Positions 34,288-44,964 of a DNA stretch of 64,000 nt are shown here, in pieces. The DNA comes from Phocoena phocoena. Its lineage: Eukaryota > Chordata > Mammalia > Artiodactyla > Phocoenidae. The notes under the pieces are model-generated. The model was given only the letters and a program-made list of their open reading frames with translations, did no database searches and was not told the origin of the DNA. The stretch covers positions 56,048,205 through 56,112,204 of the forward strand of contig NC_089226.1 in NCBI RefSeq assembly GCF_963924675.1. The letters are read 5' to 3'. The stretch's first letter is position 1, and the number at the start of each line of letters is the position of its first letter. A program made the position numbers and the translations under genes.

Positions 34288-34500
34288 TGTTGTAGTCATG
34301 AGTACACACTCTGTAGCCAGATAGCTGAGGTTTAACTTCCAGCTCTGTCACTTCCTGGCAGCTTGGTGTATTGTGTCACCTCCTGTACCTCAATTTCCTC
34401 ATCTGTAAATAGGGGATTTACTTACCTCATAGGGCTGTCATGAGCGTTGATATATGTAAAGAACATGGCAGGTGGTGATAAGGTTGAATGCATGAGCTCT
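34288..34500 (+). repeat. MIR SINE, nearly full length
   Basis: TCTGTAGCCAGATAGCTGAG, AACTTCCAGCTCTGTCACTT, CAATTTCCTCATCTGTAAAT and CTCATAGGGCTGTCATGAGC are MIR in order. Confidence 0.88.
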
Positions 34501-34504
34501 TGTT

Positions 34505-34675
34505 AATCAGTGTCATCTCCTTAGACTTTCAACTCCTTGAGGACAGGAATCCTGTCTATTCTGGCTTCCACAAAATCCTCACGGTCACCACTGGGAGGGC
34601 ACAGGGAAGGGCTTCAACACCAGCTTATTGAATTAATTAGTGGAAGAATGCATGCGTGCTTGAGTGAATGAACCT
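34505..34675 (+). repeat. L2 LINE 3' end
   Basis: TTTCAACTCCTTGAGGACAG and the tail GTGCTTGAGTGAATGAAC match the end of L2. Confidence 0.7.
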
Positions 34676-34699
34676 GGCAGACACAGTTCTAATCCCACC

Positions 34700-35329
34700 C
34701 TCACACTGTCTGTCTGTGTGACTTCAGAACTCAAAAGCCAGACCCTTGGATACTCTCGCAGTTTACTCCCTTCCTCTACGAGGACGCAGAACTCTCTCTT
34801 CACTTGAAATAAGAGGAACCCAATATATAACTCAGGTTAAGGGAGCTGCTGTGAGAGAAGCCAGAGTAGGACCCAGAGGCCCTCTCCTCCTGGGCACCCC
34901 CAAGGACCCCCAGAGCCTGCCGGACAGTGTAAAGATGTGATCCCGTGTTCTCCCCAGGCTCGAGCAGCCTGTGATTCAGAGGCAGCTGACGTCTGACGCT
35001 CTTAATTCAGCCCAAATGCTGGAGGTCTGTGTCTTGCGGCATGCAGGAGGTGGAGGGGCACATTCCAAGGGAGAAAGCTCTTCCTGCCTTCTACCCACGG
35101 AGGGGAGCAACGAGCCCTGAAGTTGTGGACAAGCACGTCCTCGCTCTCATACCTTCCCTCCCTCCCTGCTTGGCTTCCCAACCCAGACCTGGGATGGCCT
35201 GCTCTCCTGGACCAAGCTTCCTCCTGCCTGCCCCTCCGCCCTGACCTCAGACCCAGCTCACTTGCAGGGAGTCCCACTATGCTCCTCCCCACGTCACCTC
35301 CATGCCCTCATTTCACCTGGAAGACAATC
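34700..35329. other. Unique DNA, no gene seen
   Basis: A weak MIR-like word (CTGTCTGTGTGACTTCAGAA) lies at the start. The rest has no recognised feature. Confidence 0.4.
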
Positions 35330-35445
35330 CCTCAGAGGCTTAGGGAAGTGAGTGACTCATCCAAGGTCATGGCGCAGCAAATAAGTGGCAGAGCAAAGAT
35401 TTGAACCCCGGGCTCTTGACTCCAAGTCTGGACTCTTTCTTCCAT
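35330..35445 (-). repeat. MIR SINE fragment
   Basis: CATCCAAGGTCATGGCGCAG and AGCAAAGATTTGAACCCCGG are antisense MIR. Confidence 0.75.
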
Positions 35446-35659
35446 ACCCGAAGGGGGCACCACCGTCTACATGACCACAGGGGCAGGACCAGAGCAGGAG
35501 GTGCTGGGGGTTAGCCAAGCTCTGTGGATCCCCAAGGCAGATCCTCTGGCAAGGGACCGAACGCTTCCCCAGGCAGAGGACCCCTGGCCACAGTGGGAGG
35601 GGCTGTCCTGGGAAACATAGGGAGGGGAGGGTACCAACGTGAACTTAAGGGCCAGGCAG

Positions 35660-35800
35660 ACCTGTCCAGGTTACCTCCAACCTCTCTGAGCCTCAGTCTC
35701 CCCCGACCTCAGGACATGAGGATAACAGTACCCACATAGCTGGGTAGCTGTGAGCATAAAATCAGGCAAAGACCTCTTAGCCCAGCGTGAATGTTAATAT
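35660..35800 (+). repeat. MIR SINE fragment
   Basis: ACCTCTCTGAGCCTCAGTCT and GAGGATAACAGTACCCACAT, then TGTGAGCATAAAATCAGG, are MIR. Confidence 0.78.
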
Positions 35801-36149
35801 TACTGCCCTTGGTGCTAGGGAAGCCGGGCCCCAAAGGAGGTGCCTAGAGTCCCTGTGAGGAGGTGGACCCAGACTCGTGAGGAGGAGACAACTGACTCTC
35901 AGATCCCTCCCAGATCTTTGAATTCGCTGAGAATGTTTAGTGGTAGGAACCGTATCTCTACCGGAAAAAGAGGTTTATAATGCCAGTAGTTTGGAGGAAT
36001 GAATCTGGGAGAGTCACTGGTTAACTGGAGAGTTGATTTGAGTTAATTTTTAATTTTTTAAACTCAGGTTTCCTTCAGGACATTATGTGCATTTGTCTAG
36101 TGAAGACAAGCAGGGTCTGGAAATGGCCATGTGCAGAAGCTGCTGCTGT
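35801..36149. other. Unique DNA, no feature seen
   Basis: Mixed composition with no recognised repeat or exon. Confidence 0.4.
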
Positions 36150-36250
36150 CACCCTGCTTTGGAGCCTAGCCCTGCAAGTTATCCAGGGCAAGTTATTCCA
36201 CCTCTCTGAGCCTCCGTTTCCTCATTTGTAAAACAGAGGAAAATGAGAGT
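36150..36250 (+). repeat. MIR SINE fragment
   Basis: AAGTTATTCCACCTCTCTGA followed by GCCTCCGTTTCCTCATTTGT is MIR core. Confidence 0.85.
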
Positions 36251-36384
36251 CTGCGGTGTGAAGGGCCCAGCCCCTGCTCCTGCTGCAGTGCTGAGTTAGA
36301 GCTCCTATCCGGGCCTTTAAAGTGGCACCTACAAGGTGCTGAGGAAAAGATCCCTTCCAGGCGGGGGAACCTGGGCAGAATTCT

Positions 36385-36480
36385 TGGAGGCGGTGGCTCA
36401 GAAGAAAGAAGGTAGTCCAGGTAGAGGGAACAGCTTGCACAAGAGTAGGGCAGCGGGAAACCACAGGGTCCACAGAGATG
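36385..36480 (-). repeat. L2 LINE fragment
   Basis: CCAGGTAGAGGGAACAGCTT followed by GCACAAGAGTAGGGCAG matches antisense L2. Confidence 0.55.
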
Positions 36481-36884
36481 GTTGCAACTGGGAGGTAAGA
36501 TTCACAGAGGGAAGAGCCAGGGGAAGGTGGGGGTGAGGATGCTGAGGGGAGCTCAGGTGACTGGCTCTGAGGCACCCGCAGAGGCAGGATTCTAACTGGG
36601 GCTCTGGGCTGCTTCTGAGAAGTGCTCCTGGATCTATTCTCAGAGCTCCCCAGGGACAGGGAGGGCCCCGTGATTCAGGTCTGCTCTGCTCTTGACACAG
36701 CTTCCTGACACGCACGTTGAGGGGCAGGTTCCTGGAGGGCACGGCTTCCCACGCTCCACCCCCGCAGGCCCTTGACCCACAGGAGGGTCAAGGGAAGTGG
36801 GGTCTGACCCATGCCTGAATTATTCATCAAACAGCCCCATAAAACCAACAAGAGACGCCCACGTTGATAATAAAAATAACAATT
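36481..36884. other. Unique DNA holding a 10-bp perfect hairpin
   Basis: Unique GC-rich DNA. At 36769-36794 it holds CCCTTGACCC, a 6-base loop and GGGTCAAGGG, a perfect inverted repeat described separately. Nothing else is recognised. Confidence 0.4.
36769..36794. promoter_or_regulatory. Everted nuclear-receptor-like half-sites (candidate)
   Basis: CCCTTGACCC (36769-36778) and GGGTCAAGGG (36785-36794) are perfect inverted copies. They place two GGGTCA-type half-sites back to back with 6 bases between, and a third TGACCC lies about 14 bases downstream. Nuclear receptors bind AGGTCA-like half-sites; binding here is inference only. Confidence 0.3.
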
Positions 36885-37005
36885 CCTTAAATGTGATCAG
36901 AAGTGTGGGAGCTCAGTCTGCCCAGGCCTCCTCCCTGTGAGGTCACTCTCATTACCCCTCATACACAGACGAGGAAACTGAGACTCGGGGAGGGAAGTGG
37001 CTCCA
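36885..37005 (-). repeat. MIR SINE fragment
   Basis: CATTACCCCTCATACACAGA followed by CGAGGAAACTGAGACTCGGG is antisense MIR. Confidence 0.65.
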
Positions 37006-38480
37006 CTGAGGCCAGTCGTACCCCCAAGGGCATCTGTGTGTGCACAGTGGGGGTGGGGGGTTGGGCACAGCAGGGAAAGGACCCATGCCCGGGGACAGTA
37101 ACCCAGTGGGTTCCCCCAGCCTTGGGAGGGGCGAAGAGGGGTGTTGCTGGGCCCAGGGTCTCACACTGCTTTCCCCGCAGCAGGAGCAGTGAATTGGAAC
37201 AACGTGCCACAGGCGAGTCAGTAATATGGCAGTGAGACCCGGATGGGGTGGGCCAAGCATGGTGTGGATGCAGTGGGGGCTTGCAGGGACCAGATGAGGG
37301 AGGCGGGCTCTGAGTGGTGAGATGGGGGCAGGTCTCCTGGGCAGTCTGAGGGCGTTCCATGGGGAGACTGAGGTCCAGGGAAAAGGGGACTGTATCCCAG
37401 GCTAGATTAGAGTATACCAGCCCAGGTCTGAAATGAGCTGCCTCTCCCCTGTGGCTCTGAAACCACCCCATGAGGGGTCCTGAAATGTGAGTATCCCAAC
37501 CTCACCACTGGCAGAAGCACGGTGACCTCCCAAGGGGACTGTTCCAGGGAGCGAGGTGCATTTGGAAGGATGCATCCTAGTTGTGCTGGCGACACCCCTG
37601 ACATTCCATCTCACTGAAAAGACAGGGACCCTTCCCCCCACACCAAGGGTAGGGCCTGATTTGCCTGCTATCTGAGCACAGATTGTAAATAGATAGACTG
37701 ACTTTTCAACCCCAGTCCCTGCTAGACACAGCTCTCCCCTTTGACCGGCTGCTCTTCCCCTGGCCTGGCAGCCGGAGCCAAGCCAGACAATGGTTGGTTG
37801 TTGGACCACTCCCAGGAGTGTCCAGATTTGGCCTGCCAGGGCTTTCAGGGCCAGAGGGGACCTTCCTGCATGGCTCTGACTAACAGGCCCCTGGTTCTGT
37901 GTAGCATCACAACAGAGTCTGTTGCCAGAGCGACCTCCAGATCTGGTAGCCTGGGACCTGGGGCTCTGGCCACCCCACACGCTGCCGACGTGTGCAATTC
38001 CGGTGCAGCCCTCCCTGGGTCAGCTGGGCTGTACAGGACAAGGCAGGAGGAAGCCCTGTCTGGGCCTTTGGGGCTGGCTCAGCCTGCGGGGAGAGCAGCG
38101 AGGAAGTGGAGTCTCTCTCTCTCCCAGGGCCTTGGTCTTCTGATTTCTCCAGCAGGGACCCCACGTGCTCACCTCATCACATGGGCCAGGCAGCAGCATG
38201 GGTGCCTCTGGAGCTCTGTCACCCCCTCTTCTCATCTATTACCACAGGCGTTCTCCTCTCCCCATCCGCTCTGGCTTCAGCCCCAGGCCCAGCTCAGGCT
38301 CCCTCCTGAACCCAGTCTAGATCACACTCCAACCTCCTGTCTAGACACCAGGCCTCCCATTCCCAAAGTGGCCTCAGTGGATTCAGCCTTTACCTCCAGA
38401 ATTCCTCCCTAGCTTCCCCATCACAGCCACAGATGAACCTCACCCTTCCAACAGTAAAAGCAAAGTTCATGCAATCTAAC
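37006..38480. other. GC-rich unique DNA, no gene supported
   Basis: About 1.5 kb without recognised repeats. Overlapping open frames run on both strands (up to 223 codons on plus at 37741-38412 and 192 on minus at 37402-37980), but their peptides look like random GC-rich translation and match no family I know. Confidence 0.4.
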
Positions 38481-38705
38481 CAATATATGTATGCATTTAT
38501 TTGTAAATTATATACATATGCCACCATACAAACATATTAGATAAGTTATAAAATATATACCAAAACATAGAAACTGAAAAAAGAATGAAAGAGTAAACCA
38601 GTCATTTTATGTTTTGTTTTCTTTTTTCTTTAATGTCTAAAATAAGCTTCTTTCTCTGATTAAATACATTATTACTAAAAATTGTGCTTAAGTGTGGTTC
38701 ATTTT

Positions 38706-38985
38706 TCATAGAGAACAGACTTGTGGTTGCCAAGGGGGAAAGGAGGTGGGGGGGATGGACTGGGAGTCTGGGGTTAGTAGATGCAAACTATCACATATAG
38801 AATGGATGGACAACAAGGTCTTACCGTACAGCACAGGGAACTATGTTCAATGTCCTGAGATAAACCATAATGGAAAAGAATATAAAAAAGAATATATGTG
38901 CATAATTGTGTCACTTTGCTGTAATTAACAGAAATTAACCCAACATTGTAAATCAACTATACTTCAATTAAAAACATAAATAAAT
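38706..38985 (+). mobile_element. 5'-truncated L1 3' end, cetartiodactyl type
   Basis: CAGACTTGTGGTTGCCAAGG, CAGCACAGGGAACTATGTTC, AACCATAATGGAAAAGAATA and AACATTGTAAATCAACTATA are the well-conserved 3' end of a younger artiodactyl/cetacean L1. A 16-base target duplication (AAGTGTGGTTCATTTT at 38690-38705, AAGTGTGGTTTATTTT at 38986-39001) flanks it with one mismatch. Confidence 0.95.
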
Positions 38986-39586
38986 AAGTGTGGTTTATTT
39001 TAAATAAAATCTTGGCTCAGTGATGGTGGTGCACTCATTGACTGAGAATCTGGTACTAAACTCCATTTATTTTGTCACTTGGTTTAATGCCTGCTGTAGT
39101 TGAAAAATATACATACCTCACAAAGAGCAGAAGCTCCACGTGGAAGGGGAGTGTTCCTGGCTGTGCTTACCAAATCACAAGGTGTGATTTTTAAAATTCT
39201 GTGCAGAAGGTTTTGGGTTTTTTTTTGCAATTTTGCTTAAACGATGTCAATCAGTTGTTGTTGGAAACGAAACAGAAGGTGTTATTTAAAAAATTTTTTT
39301 TGACATATGAGTTCAAAACCTACTGAAACTCTTCACTTAGAAGATTTAAAGTAGGTTATAAAATTCTATTATATTTTAAATGTGTAGATGCAACACACAG
39401 ACGATACTCAGCCACAAAATCATTCCAAAATGTCCGTCTGCAAAGTGCTCTCTCTGTAGCGTGAGTTCCTTTCCAAAAGTGGTTACTTTCTAAATCTTAA
39501 AACAACATCTTATCTATTTATTTGTTTTAGCATCTGCTGGATAGCATACCCTTGTCGTCAAAGAGCCGGCACATTTGGATCGTCTG

Positions 39587-39788
39587 TTTTTTTTTTGCAG
39601 TACGCGGGCCTCTCACTGTTGTGGCCTCTCCGGTTGCAGAGCACAGGCTCCGGACGCGCAGGCTCAGCGGCCATGGCTCACGGGCCTAGCCGCTCCGCGG
39701 CATGTGGGATCTTCCCGGACCGGGGCACGAACCCGTGTCCCCTGCATCGGCAGGCGGACTCTCAACCACTGCGCCACCAGGGAAGCCC
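39587..39788 (-). mobile_element. CHR-type SINE, short form
   Basis: T-run at its left end and GGGAAGCCC at the right show minus orientation. GTCTGTTTTTT and GTCTGTCTTTTT flank it as the target duplication. Confidence 0.96.
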
Positions 39789-40439
39789 GTCTGTCTTTTT
39801 GTAAAAGAAAAAACCTCATCTTTAAAGTGGTAACCCTTTTAATGACTTTGCTCTGAGACAACCAGCAGATTTCTGTATGGTACAAAAGATTTTTATGGCC
39901 CCTGCCTTTGTCAGTAAGATGTTTTGTAAGGATTCTATGATTTAAAGAGTTTGTCTTTATAAAATTAAGTGCCTGGATGAATCCTGTGGCAGGTTAACTG
40001 AAGGCATCACAGGGGGGTGGGGCACCATTGTCAGCCAAGCCTGCACAGTGGACCACACACTACTTTACTCAGGAGACTTGGGATACGGGACATGTGACCT
40101 AACAGGGTGTGGACAACGTGAGGGCACCAATGTCAGTCTATTTGGTTAATGTTAGTAGAGCTTAAATTTTTCGTCCTTCTTTTCTAAAGGTAAAAATAAA
40201 TATAAATAAAAGTTCTAGAATGTTCTGTCTACGTGAATGGGTCACCTTGTGGACACCTTTTTGGACAACTCTGGGCTGCACAACAGGGTCCTTGGCCATG
40301 TTCATAGCCTCTCTGGATGTATTCCAATCTTCCTCCCACCTTGACTCCCACATAGAACTAGATCCAATGCTCCTGAGTACATCATATATTTTTTGAGAGT
40401 CTTTTTGCCTGATATGCCCATCCCCAGTGGACTGGCTCA

Positions 40440-40490
40440 AAATTCTATCCCTCGTTCAAGAGCCACAGGCCACCCCTCCATAAAGCCCAT
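40440..40490 (+). repeat. L2-like fragment
   Basis: CCATAAAGCCCATTCTGATT resembles L2. The match is short. Confidence 0.35.
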
Positions 40491-40504
40491 TCTGATTCTC
40501 TGGG

Positions 40505-40680
40505 CAGTCATTCATTCAGTCATTCAACAAATATTTATTGGGCACGTATTATATGCCAGGCACTGATCTAGGGGCTGCTGGGCATATAGCAGTGAACCAA
40601 ACAGACAAAAATCCCTCCCTCTGGGAACTCGAATCTAGTGGGGTAGACGATGATGTTCGAGGTTCAGTCTGCATGCCATT
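40505..40680 (-). repeat. L2 LINE 3' end
   Basis: CATTCAGTCATTCAACAAAT, ATTTATTGGGCACGTATTAT, CCAGGCACTGATCTAGGGGC and AGCAGTGAACCAAACAGACA are a clear antisense L2 tail. Confidence 0.9.
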
Positions 40681-40689
40681 TACCCACAG

Positions 40690-40825
40690 GTAGTTGGTCA
40701 TTTACAAGTTTGTCTCCCCAGGAAAGCATCTATTCCTAAGAGCAGGGACTTCTGAACCTGAGCTTCGAGCACAAGTCCTAGCCCAGAGTAGGGGCCCAAT
40801 AGATAAGGTTGGAATTAACAAATAA
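40690..40825 (+). repeat. L2 LINE 3' end, opposite orientation
   Basis: CCTAAGAGCAGGGACTTCTG, CTAGCCCAGAGTAGGGGCCC and AATAGATAAGG match the L2 tail. It lies directly after an antisense L2 tail. Confidence 0.65.
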
Positions 40826-41724
40826 GACTGGGGGTAATCAATGCCATGACCCTTGCCATAGACGAAGATCTGACACCAGATCCAGACGGAGGTCCTCCAA
40901 GTACCTGAGCCGGGCGCTCAGAACTGTCTCATAAACCTTGCTCCCGAGGGCCTCCTCCCAGCTTCTGGGAGAAGGAACTGGATGGCCCCCTGCAGCTGGC
41001 AGGAACCACTTCCACCTCCGAGTGTCCCTATATTTAGCTGTGTGCTGTGACCCTGCAGCGCTCTCTTCTCCATGGCCGGGGGGAATAACCAAGGCAGCTT
41101 TGATGGCCTGTTTTCCCAGGCCCTGCTCCTGCTTCCCAGACCTTCAGCATCCCTGCAGGAGGTGGGGCCCCAAGCCCAGTCCCCAAGCAACTGGCAGGTT
41201 CCGTATCCCAAAATAGCATTAGCACTTGGCAAGGAGAGATGGCCACCTGTAGGGACAGTGCTGCCTTGGGGAGGGGAGGAAGGGCAGGGCCAAGTGGGGA
41301 TGGGGGACACCCAGGTCGCACACTTCTGTGTTCCCTCTCTTCCGAGTGCTAAGTCCTCGGCCCCTAATTCTTCCCCTTGGCATAAGGCTAACTGCTGACA
41401 GCCAAGACAAGGCCTTGAGCTCGCTTCCCACCACTCGCCCCCCACCCCTACACACCCAACCTGGACACTAGCCACACTGTTCCTCATGGGTCCTCAGCTC
41501 TGAAACCCAGCTTAACCCGGTCCGACCCCACCCCCAGGAACGCCTTCATTACCTGTTGAAGCCAGTCAGTCTGTGAAGAGTCAGTTCGAGTGCCACCTGC
41601 GTCCTCGAGCTTCCCCCGGTGCCCTCGGACGGGCTCAGGGGCAGTGGTTACACTTCAGTGCTCTCTGCCCCTGCTCCCCCCAGCCTGCCTGGCCTGTAAC
41701 TTCTGCCTGGTTCAAAACCCCCAG
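40826..41724. other. GC-rich unique DNA, no gene seen
   Basis: No recognised repeat. Long overlapping open frames on the minus strand (up to 189 codons) match nothing I know. Confidence 0.4.
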
Positions 41725-41870
41725 ACTGATGGTTGGAAGATGCAGGTTCTAGCCTCAGCTTGCTGTGTGATTTTAGGGGTGTGGCCCCTCTGTCTGGCCC
41801 TCAGTTTCCCCGCTTGTGAAATGTTGAAGTTGTATTACGTGATCTCGAGGGCCCTCCTAGCATTCTGAGC
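41725..41870 (+). repeat. MIR-like fragment
   Basis: TTCTAGCCTCAGCTTGCTGT, GCCCTCAGTTTCCCCGCTTG and GATCTCGAGGGCCCTCCTAG are MIR-related. Confidence 0.6.
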
Positions 41871-42474
41871 CTGTGATTCGCCACCTGGGGGAATCAGATC
41901 AATTTGGTGGAGAGAACTCGCTCTGACCCTCGAGCTACTGGAGGTGTGGTCACCTCCTCCCCACTCCTCACTCTCCGCCACAAGGCCAGGTGTGGGCTCC
42001 CGAGGGGGCTGGATGGAGCAGGTGGCAAGGCAGCCTCCCATGCCGGGAGGCCTCCCTCTCCCCGTCCATCTGGTTCAGGTGTCTCTGTTTTGTCTCAGCT
42101 GGAGCACTCAGCCCACAGGCCTTGTCAACTGGGATGAAACATCCCAACCACAGCATTTCCACGTTGTTTACTTCAGCAGGGCACAGGCCGAGGGGCTCTG
42201 TGCAGACCACCGGGATCCTGGCGGGACAATAGGAAATCCCAGCAGAGCTGCTCCGGAACTTAGCGAGGGAGCCAGTTCTCACTGGGATTCCAGTGAGGCA
42301 AAGAAAAGTCCAGAGGATGTTTAGGTCTCACCAGGTTGGTGAACCCCAATGAATTCTCAGGTGTGCCTACTCTCCTTTCAGTAGAGAAGGAAGGCAGCTT
42401 CCAGGAACTTCATCATTCAAAGAGAACTGTAAGAAACCAGACTCTATGTCCTACCAGGGCAAGGAGGGTGATTA
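41871..42474. other. Unique DNA, no feature seen
   Basis: GC-rich with no recognised exon or repeat. Confidence 0.4.
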
Positions 42475-42934
42475 TTCAATGGAATCTATTCAGTAAATGT
42501 CTACTGTGTGCCAAGCACCATTCCAGGCACTGGGGTACAACATAGAGTAAAACTGACACAGTCCCTGCCTTCATGCAACTGACATTCTAGTGGAGGGAAG
42601 TAGAGAAATAAATATATAATATTCTGGGTAAGTGGAAATAAGTGTTATCAGGGAAAATAAAATGAGGCAAGGGGACTACGGGCTGGTCTGGAAGGCCTCT
42701 CTCTGGAAATTGACATTTAAGACCTGGAAGAAGTGAGAGGGAGCCATGGGGACTCTGGGGGAGGAATGTTCCAGATAGAACAGCCAGTGCAAAGGCCCTG
42801 AGGCAGGAGTGTGCCAGGAGTGATGCAGGAACAACGAGAAAGTCAGCGAGGCTGCAGCAGAGTAAGCAAGGGAGAAAGGGAAGAGAGAAAGTAAGCGGGT
42901 AACAGGGGCTGGGGAGCAGAGCACGCTGAGAAGT
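42475..42934 (-). repeat. L2 LINE 3' region
   Basis: CAGTAAATGTCTACTGTGTG, AACATAGAGTAAAACTGACA, AAGGCCTCTCTCTGGAAATT, GTGCAAAGGCCCTGAGGCAG and CAGCGAGGCTGCAGCAGAGT follow antisense L2 in order over about 450 bases. The element continues at 43190 after an insertion. Confidence 0.88.
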
Positions 42935-43189
42935 CCTTTATTTTTTGTTGATTATAACCCATAGCAAGAAGTAAATTTTATATTGCAATCCAGTGTAAAC
43001 ACACATATACAAAAATATCACTGAAGTAAACATTTCATAGAATATACCTTTACTATATATATGCACTCATCTATTTTATAAGATATAAAAAATTTATAAA
43101 ATTATTTATAAAATAATGCTGGTCACGATCCTTAAATTGATTTCCCAACTTACTGAAAAGGTCATAGCCCACAGTTTGAAAGACACTGA
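42935..43189. repeat. DNA transposon-like insertion in the L2
   Basis: An AT-rich block ends in CATAGCCCACAGTTTGAAAG, which resembles the end of an old hAT-like element. It splits an antisense L2. I cannot name the family. Confidence 0.45.
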
Positions 43190-43287
43190 TATTGGGCCTT
43201 ACGGACCATTGTAAAGAGTAAGCTGGGAGCCACTGGACAAGTTTGTGCAGAGCAGTGACATGACCTGATTTGCCTTTCTGTTCCATT
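43190..43287 (-). repeat. L2 LINE, continuation
   Basis: AGCTGGGAGCCACTGGACAA and AGCAGTGACATGACCTGATT continue the antisense L2 from 42934. Confidence 0.8.
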
Positions 43288-43335
43288 TTTCAAATTAACA
43301 CATAATTTACATATGGTCAAATACACCCTTTCTCA
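43288..43335 (-). repeat. Short L1 fragment
   Basis: AATTAACACATAATTTACAT followed by ATGGTCAAATACACCCTTT matches the start of antisense L1 fragments seen at 8.4 and 32.6 kb. Confidence 0.55.
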
Positions 43336-43675
43336 TGCTAGCTCTGGCTCCTCTGCCTTTGGCCGTTCCTGGTGTCTATGCCCTGGGCGCCTGGCACCAC
43401 CCACTATGTCTCGAAGAAGCGGTCTGGCAGCTGCAGGACTCTGGGTCTTTGCTCTTGGGCTGTTGTGACCTCCCCAGGGGCTCCTGATCCCTTACCCAAA
43501 GTGGTTAGTTTCTTGAGGAATCTGTCACCATCTGGTCCCCATGTGATGCCTGTAGGTCTTTCTGGGGCACTGGAGGATTCCATTCCAGCCAGGGTAACTG
43601 TTACCAGAGGTGGGTAAGACTGGGTTGCAGGGCGTGGCACTGCCCAGAGCAGCCAGCAGGGCCTTTGGTGACTTG
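43336..43675. other. Unique DNA, no feature seen
   Basis: No recognised exon or repeat. Confidence 0.4.
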
Positions 43676-44040
43676 AAAAAGGGGGAGCGTGAGACAGAGA
43701 CAGAGAGAAAGTCAGAGACTGGAGGTGACAGAGAGAGACAGAGGGAGACACCAAGACAGAGCAGGGCAAGACAGGGAATGCATTAAAGCAGACGGGGACC
43801 GACGGAGGTGGAAGTGACAGCAGGAGACAGAGTCAGGTGGTGTGACAGGGATAGAGAGCCAGAGGGGAGAGAAAGGCATCGAGAGACGGACCTGAGAGAA
43901 GCAGAGACAGCAGAGAGACCAACATCCAAGGAGAGACCAACATAGAGGAAGGAGAGACTGAAAGAGAGAAAAGAAGGGCAGAGGGGGAGGAGAAAGATGG
44001 CAGGAAGGGGCGAAAGAACAAGGCTGAGAAAATGCCGGGA
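43676..44040. repeat. GA-rich imperfect (GAGACA)n-like tract
   Basis: Long purine-rich run built of GAGACAGAGAC, GAGAGACAGAGGGAGAC and similar words with no fixed unit, about 365 bp. It is a decayed simple repeat with nearly all purines on the plus strand. Confidence 0.85.
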
Positions 44041-44324
44041 CACGGGAGCTGGTGAGGATGGCAGCTCGAAGGAGGAATGTTTCTGAGTGGCCGGAGCCCC
44101 AAAGCCCAGGTGGTGCCCATGCCCCCCGGTCCCAGGGCAGCCATGGTCACGCCGGGAGAGGTTGGCTCTTGCCCACTGGCCTCTCAGAGCCCGGTCCCTA
44201 CCCTGTACAACCCATCCAAGGACCCCAAGGCCTCCCTCCTGGGCCCAGGGCCTGCCACCAAAGTCACTTTCCCACTGGGCTCTAGGAAACCCCTTCTCCT
44301 CTGAGGGCGGTCTTAGGAGGTGGG

Positions 44325-44440
44325 AAGAGCCCTGGAACATGAGCCTTGGTCCCGTCCCTGCCACTATTCACCACACGACCTCTTGTGTCCTCCCTCCCTC
44401 CCTGTGCCTCAGTTTTTTCATCTGTAGAAAGGGCTGGGCT
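44325..44440 (+). repeat. MIR SINE fragment
   Basis: GTGCCTCAGTTTTTTCATCT and the preceding CGACCTCTTGTGTCC words are MIR-like. Confidence 0.6.
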
Positions 44441-44534
44441 TGCCCACCCAGCTCTGTGTTCTGAGCCCGCAGCCAAACTGAGCTCCATAGGCGGTGGGCT
44501 GCTCACCACACGGCCTCGCCTCACACCCACTCGG

Positions 44535-44715
44535 TCACTCGGTCACTCGTTCTTTCATTCACTCATCCTTTCTGCCAGTCCCTCTCCTTTACCCCGCTAT
44601 CTTTCCCTTCCTCCTTCCCTCTCTCCCTTCTTCCCTCCCTCCCTTCCTTCCTTCCCCTTTCTTGTCTTTGAGTGCCCGCTTTGTGCCAACCTTGGACTGG
44701 GCACTGATGCTTCAG
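44535..44715 (-). repeat. L2 tail containing a CT-rich run
   Basis: CACTCGTTCTTTCATTCACT at the left and GAGTGCCCGCTTTGTGCCAA at the right are antisense L2 tail pieces. Between them, 44580-44665 is an almost pure CCTT/CCCT pyrimidine run. Confidence 0.6.
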
Positions 44716-44964
44716 AGGTGGATCTTACAGGATCCCTGGGTCTGGTGGGCTCAGCCCAGGACTGAGGTGTAAGGGGTGGGGCCAGTAGGGGCAGATCAGA
44801 CTCCAGCCATAAATGCCCCTACCCCAGGTCCGCTGGCCATCACTCATGCCACTTGGCCCAAGCCCCATGTCTACGCAGCCCTGCTTTAGGAGTTCAGCTC
44901 TGGACACTGACCCCAAGACGCACAGAGGCTAACACTGGCCTAATCAAACACGTCCCACGTTAGA
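44716..44964. other. Unique DNA, no feature seen
   Basis: No recognised repeat or exon. Confidence 0.35.

Larger units (their letters stand above)
38600..40440 (-). other. Unexplained AT-rich unit, possible retrocopy
   Basis: After removing the L1 end (38706-38985) and the SINE (39587-39788), this stretch is a continuous AT-rich block inside GC-rich DNA. On the minus strand a 92-codon open frame at about 40440-40162 precedes a long stop-rich part that ends at an A-rich run (plus-strand T-rich run at 38604-38636). This is the shape of a 5'-truncated processed pseudogene with a long 3' UTR, or of ordinary AT-rich DNA. I do not recognise the peptide. Confidence 0.25.

Noticed and set aside
37402..38412. 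192- and 223-codon overlapping frames on opposite strands
   Set aside because: Both are open over the same GC-rich DNA, neither resembles a family, and there are no exon borders.
40918..41487. 189-codon minus-strand frame
   Set aside because: No family resemblance, and overlapping frames on both strands.
43676..44040. Possible CRISPR or satellite array
   Set aside because: There are no fixed-length repeats and unique spacers. It is an imperfect simple repeat in mammalian DNA.
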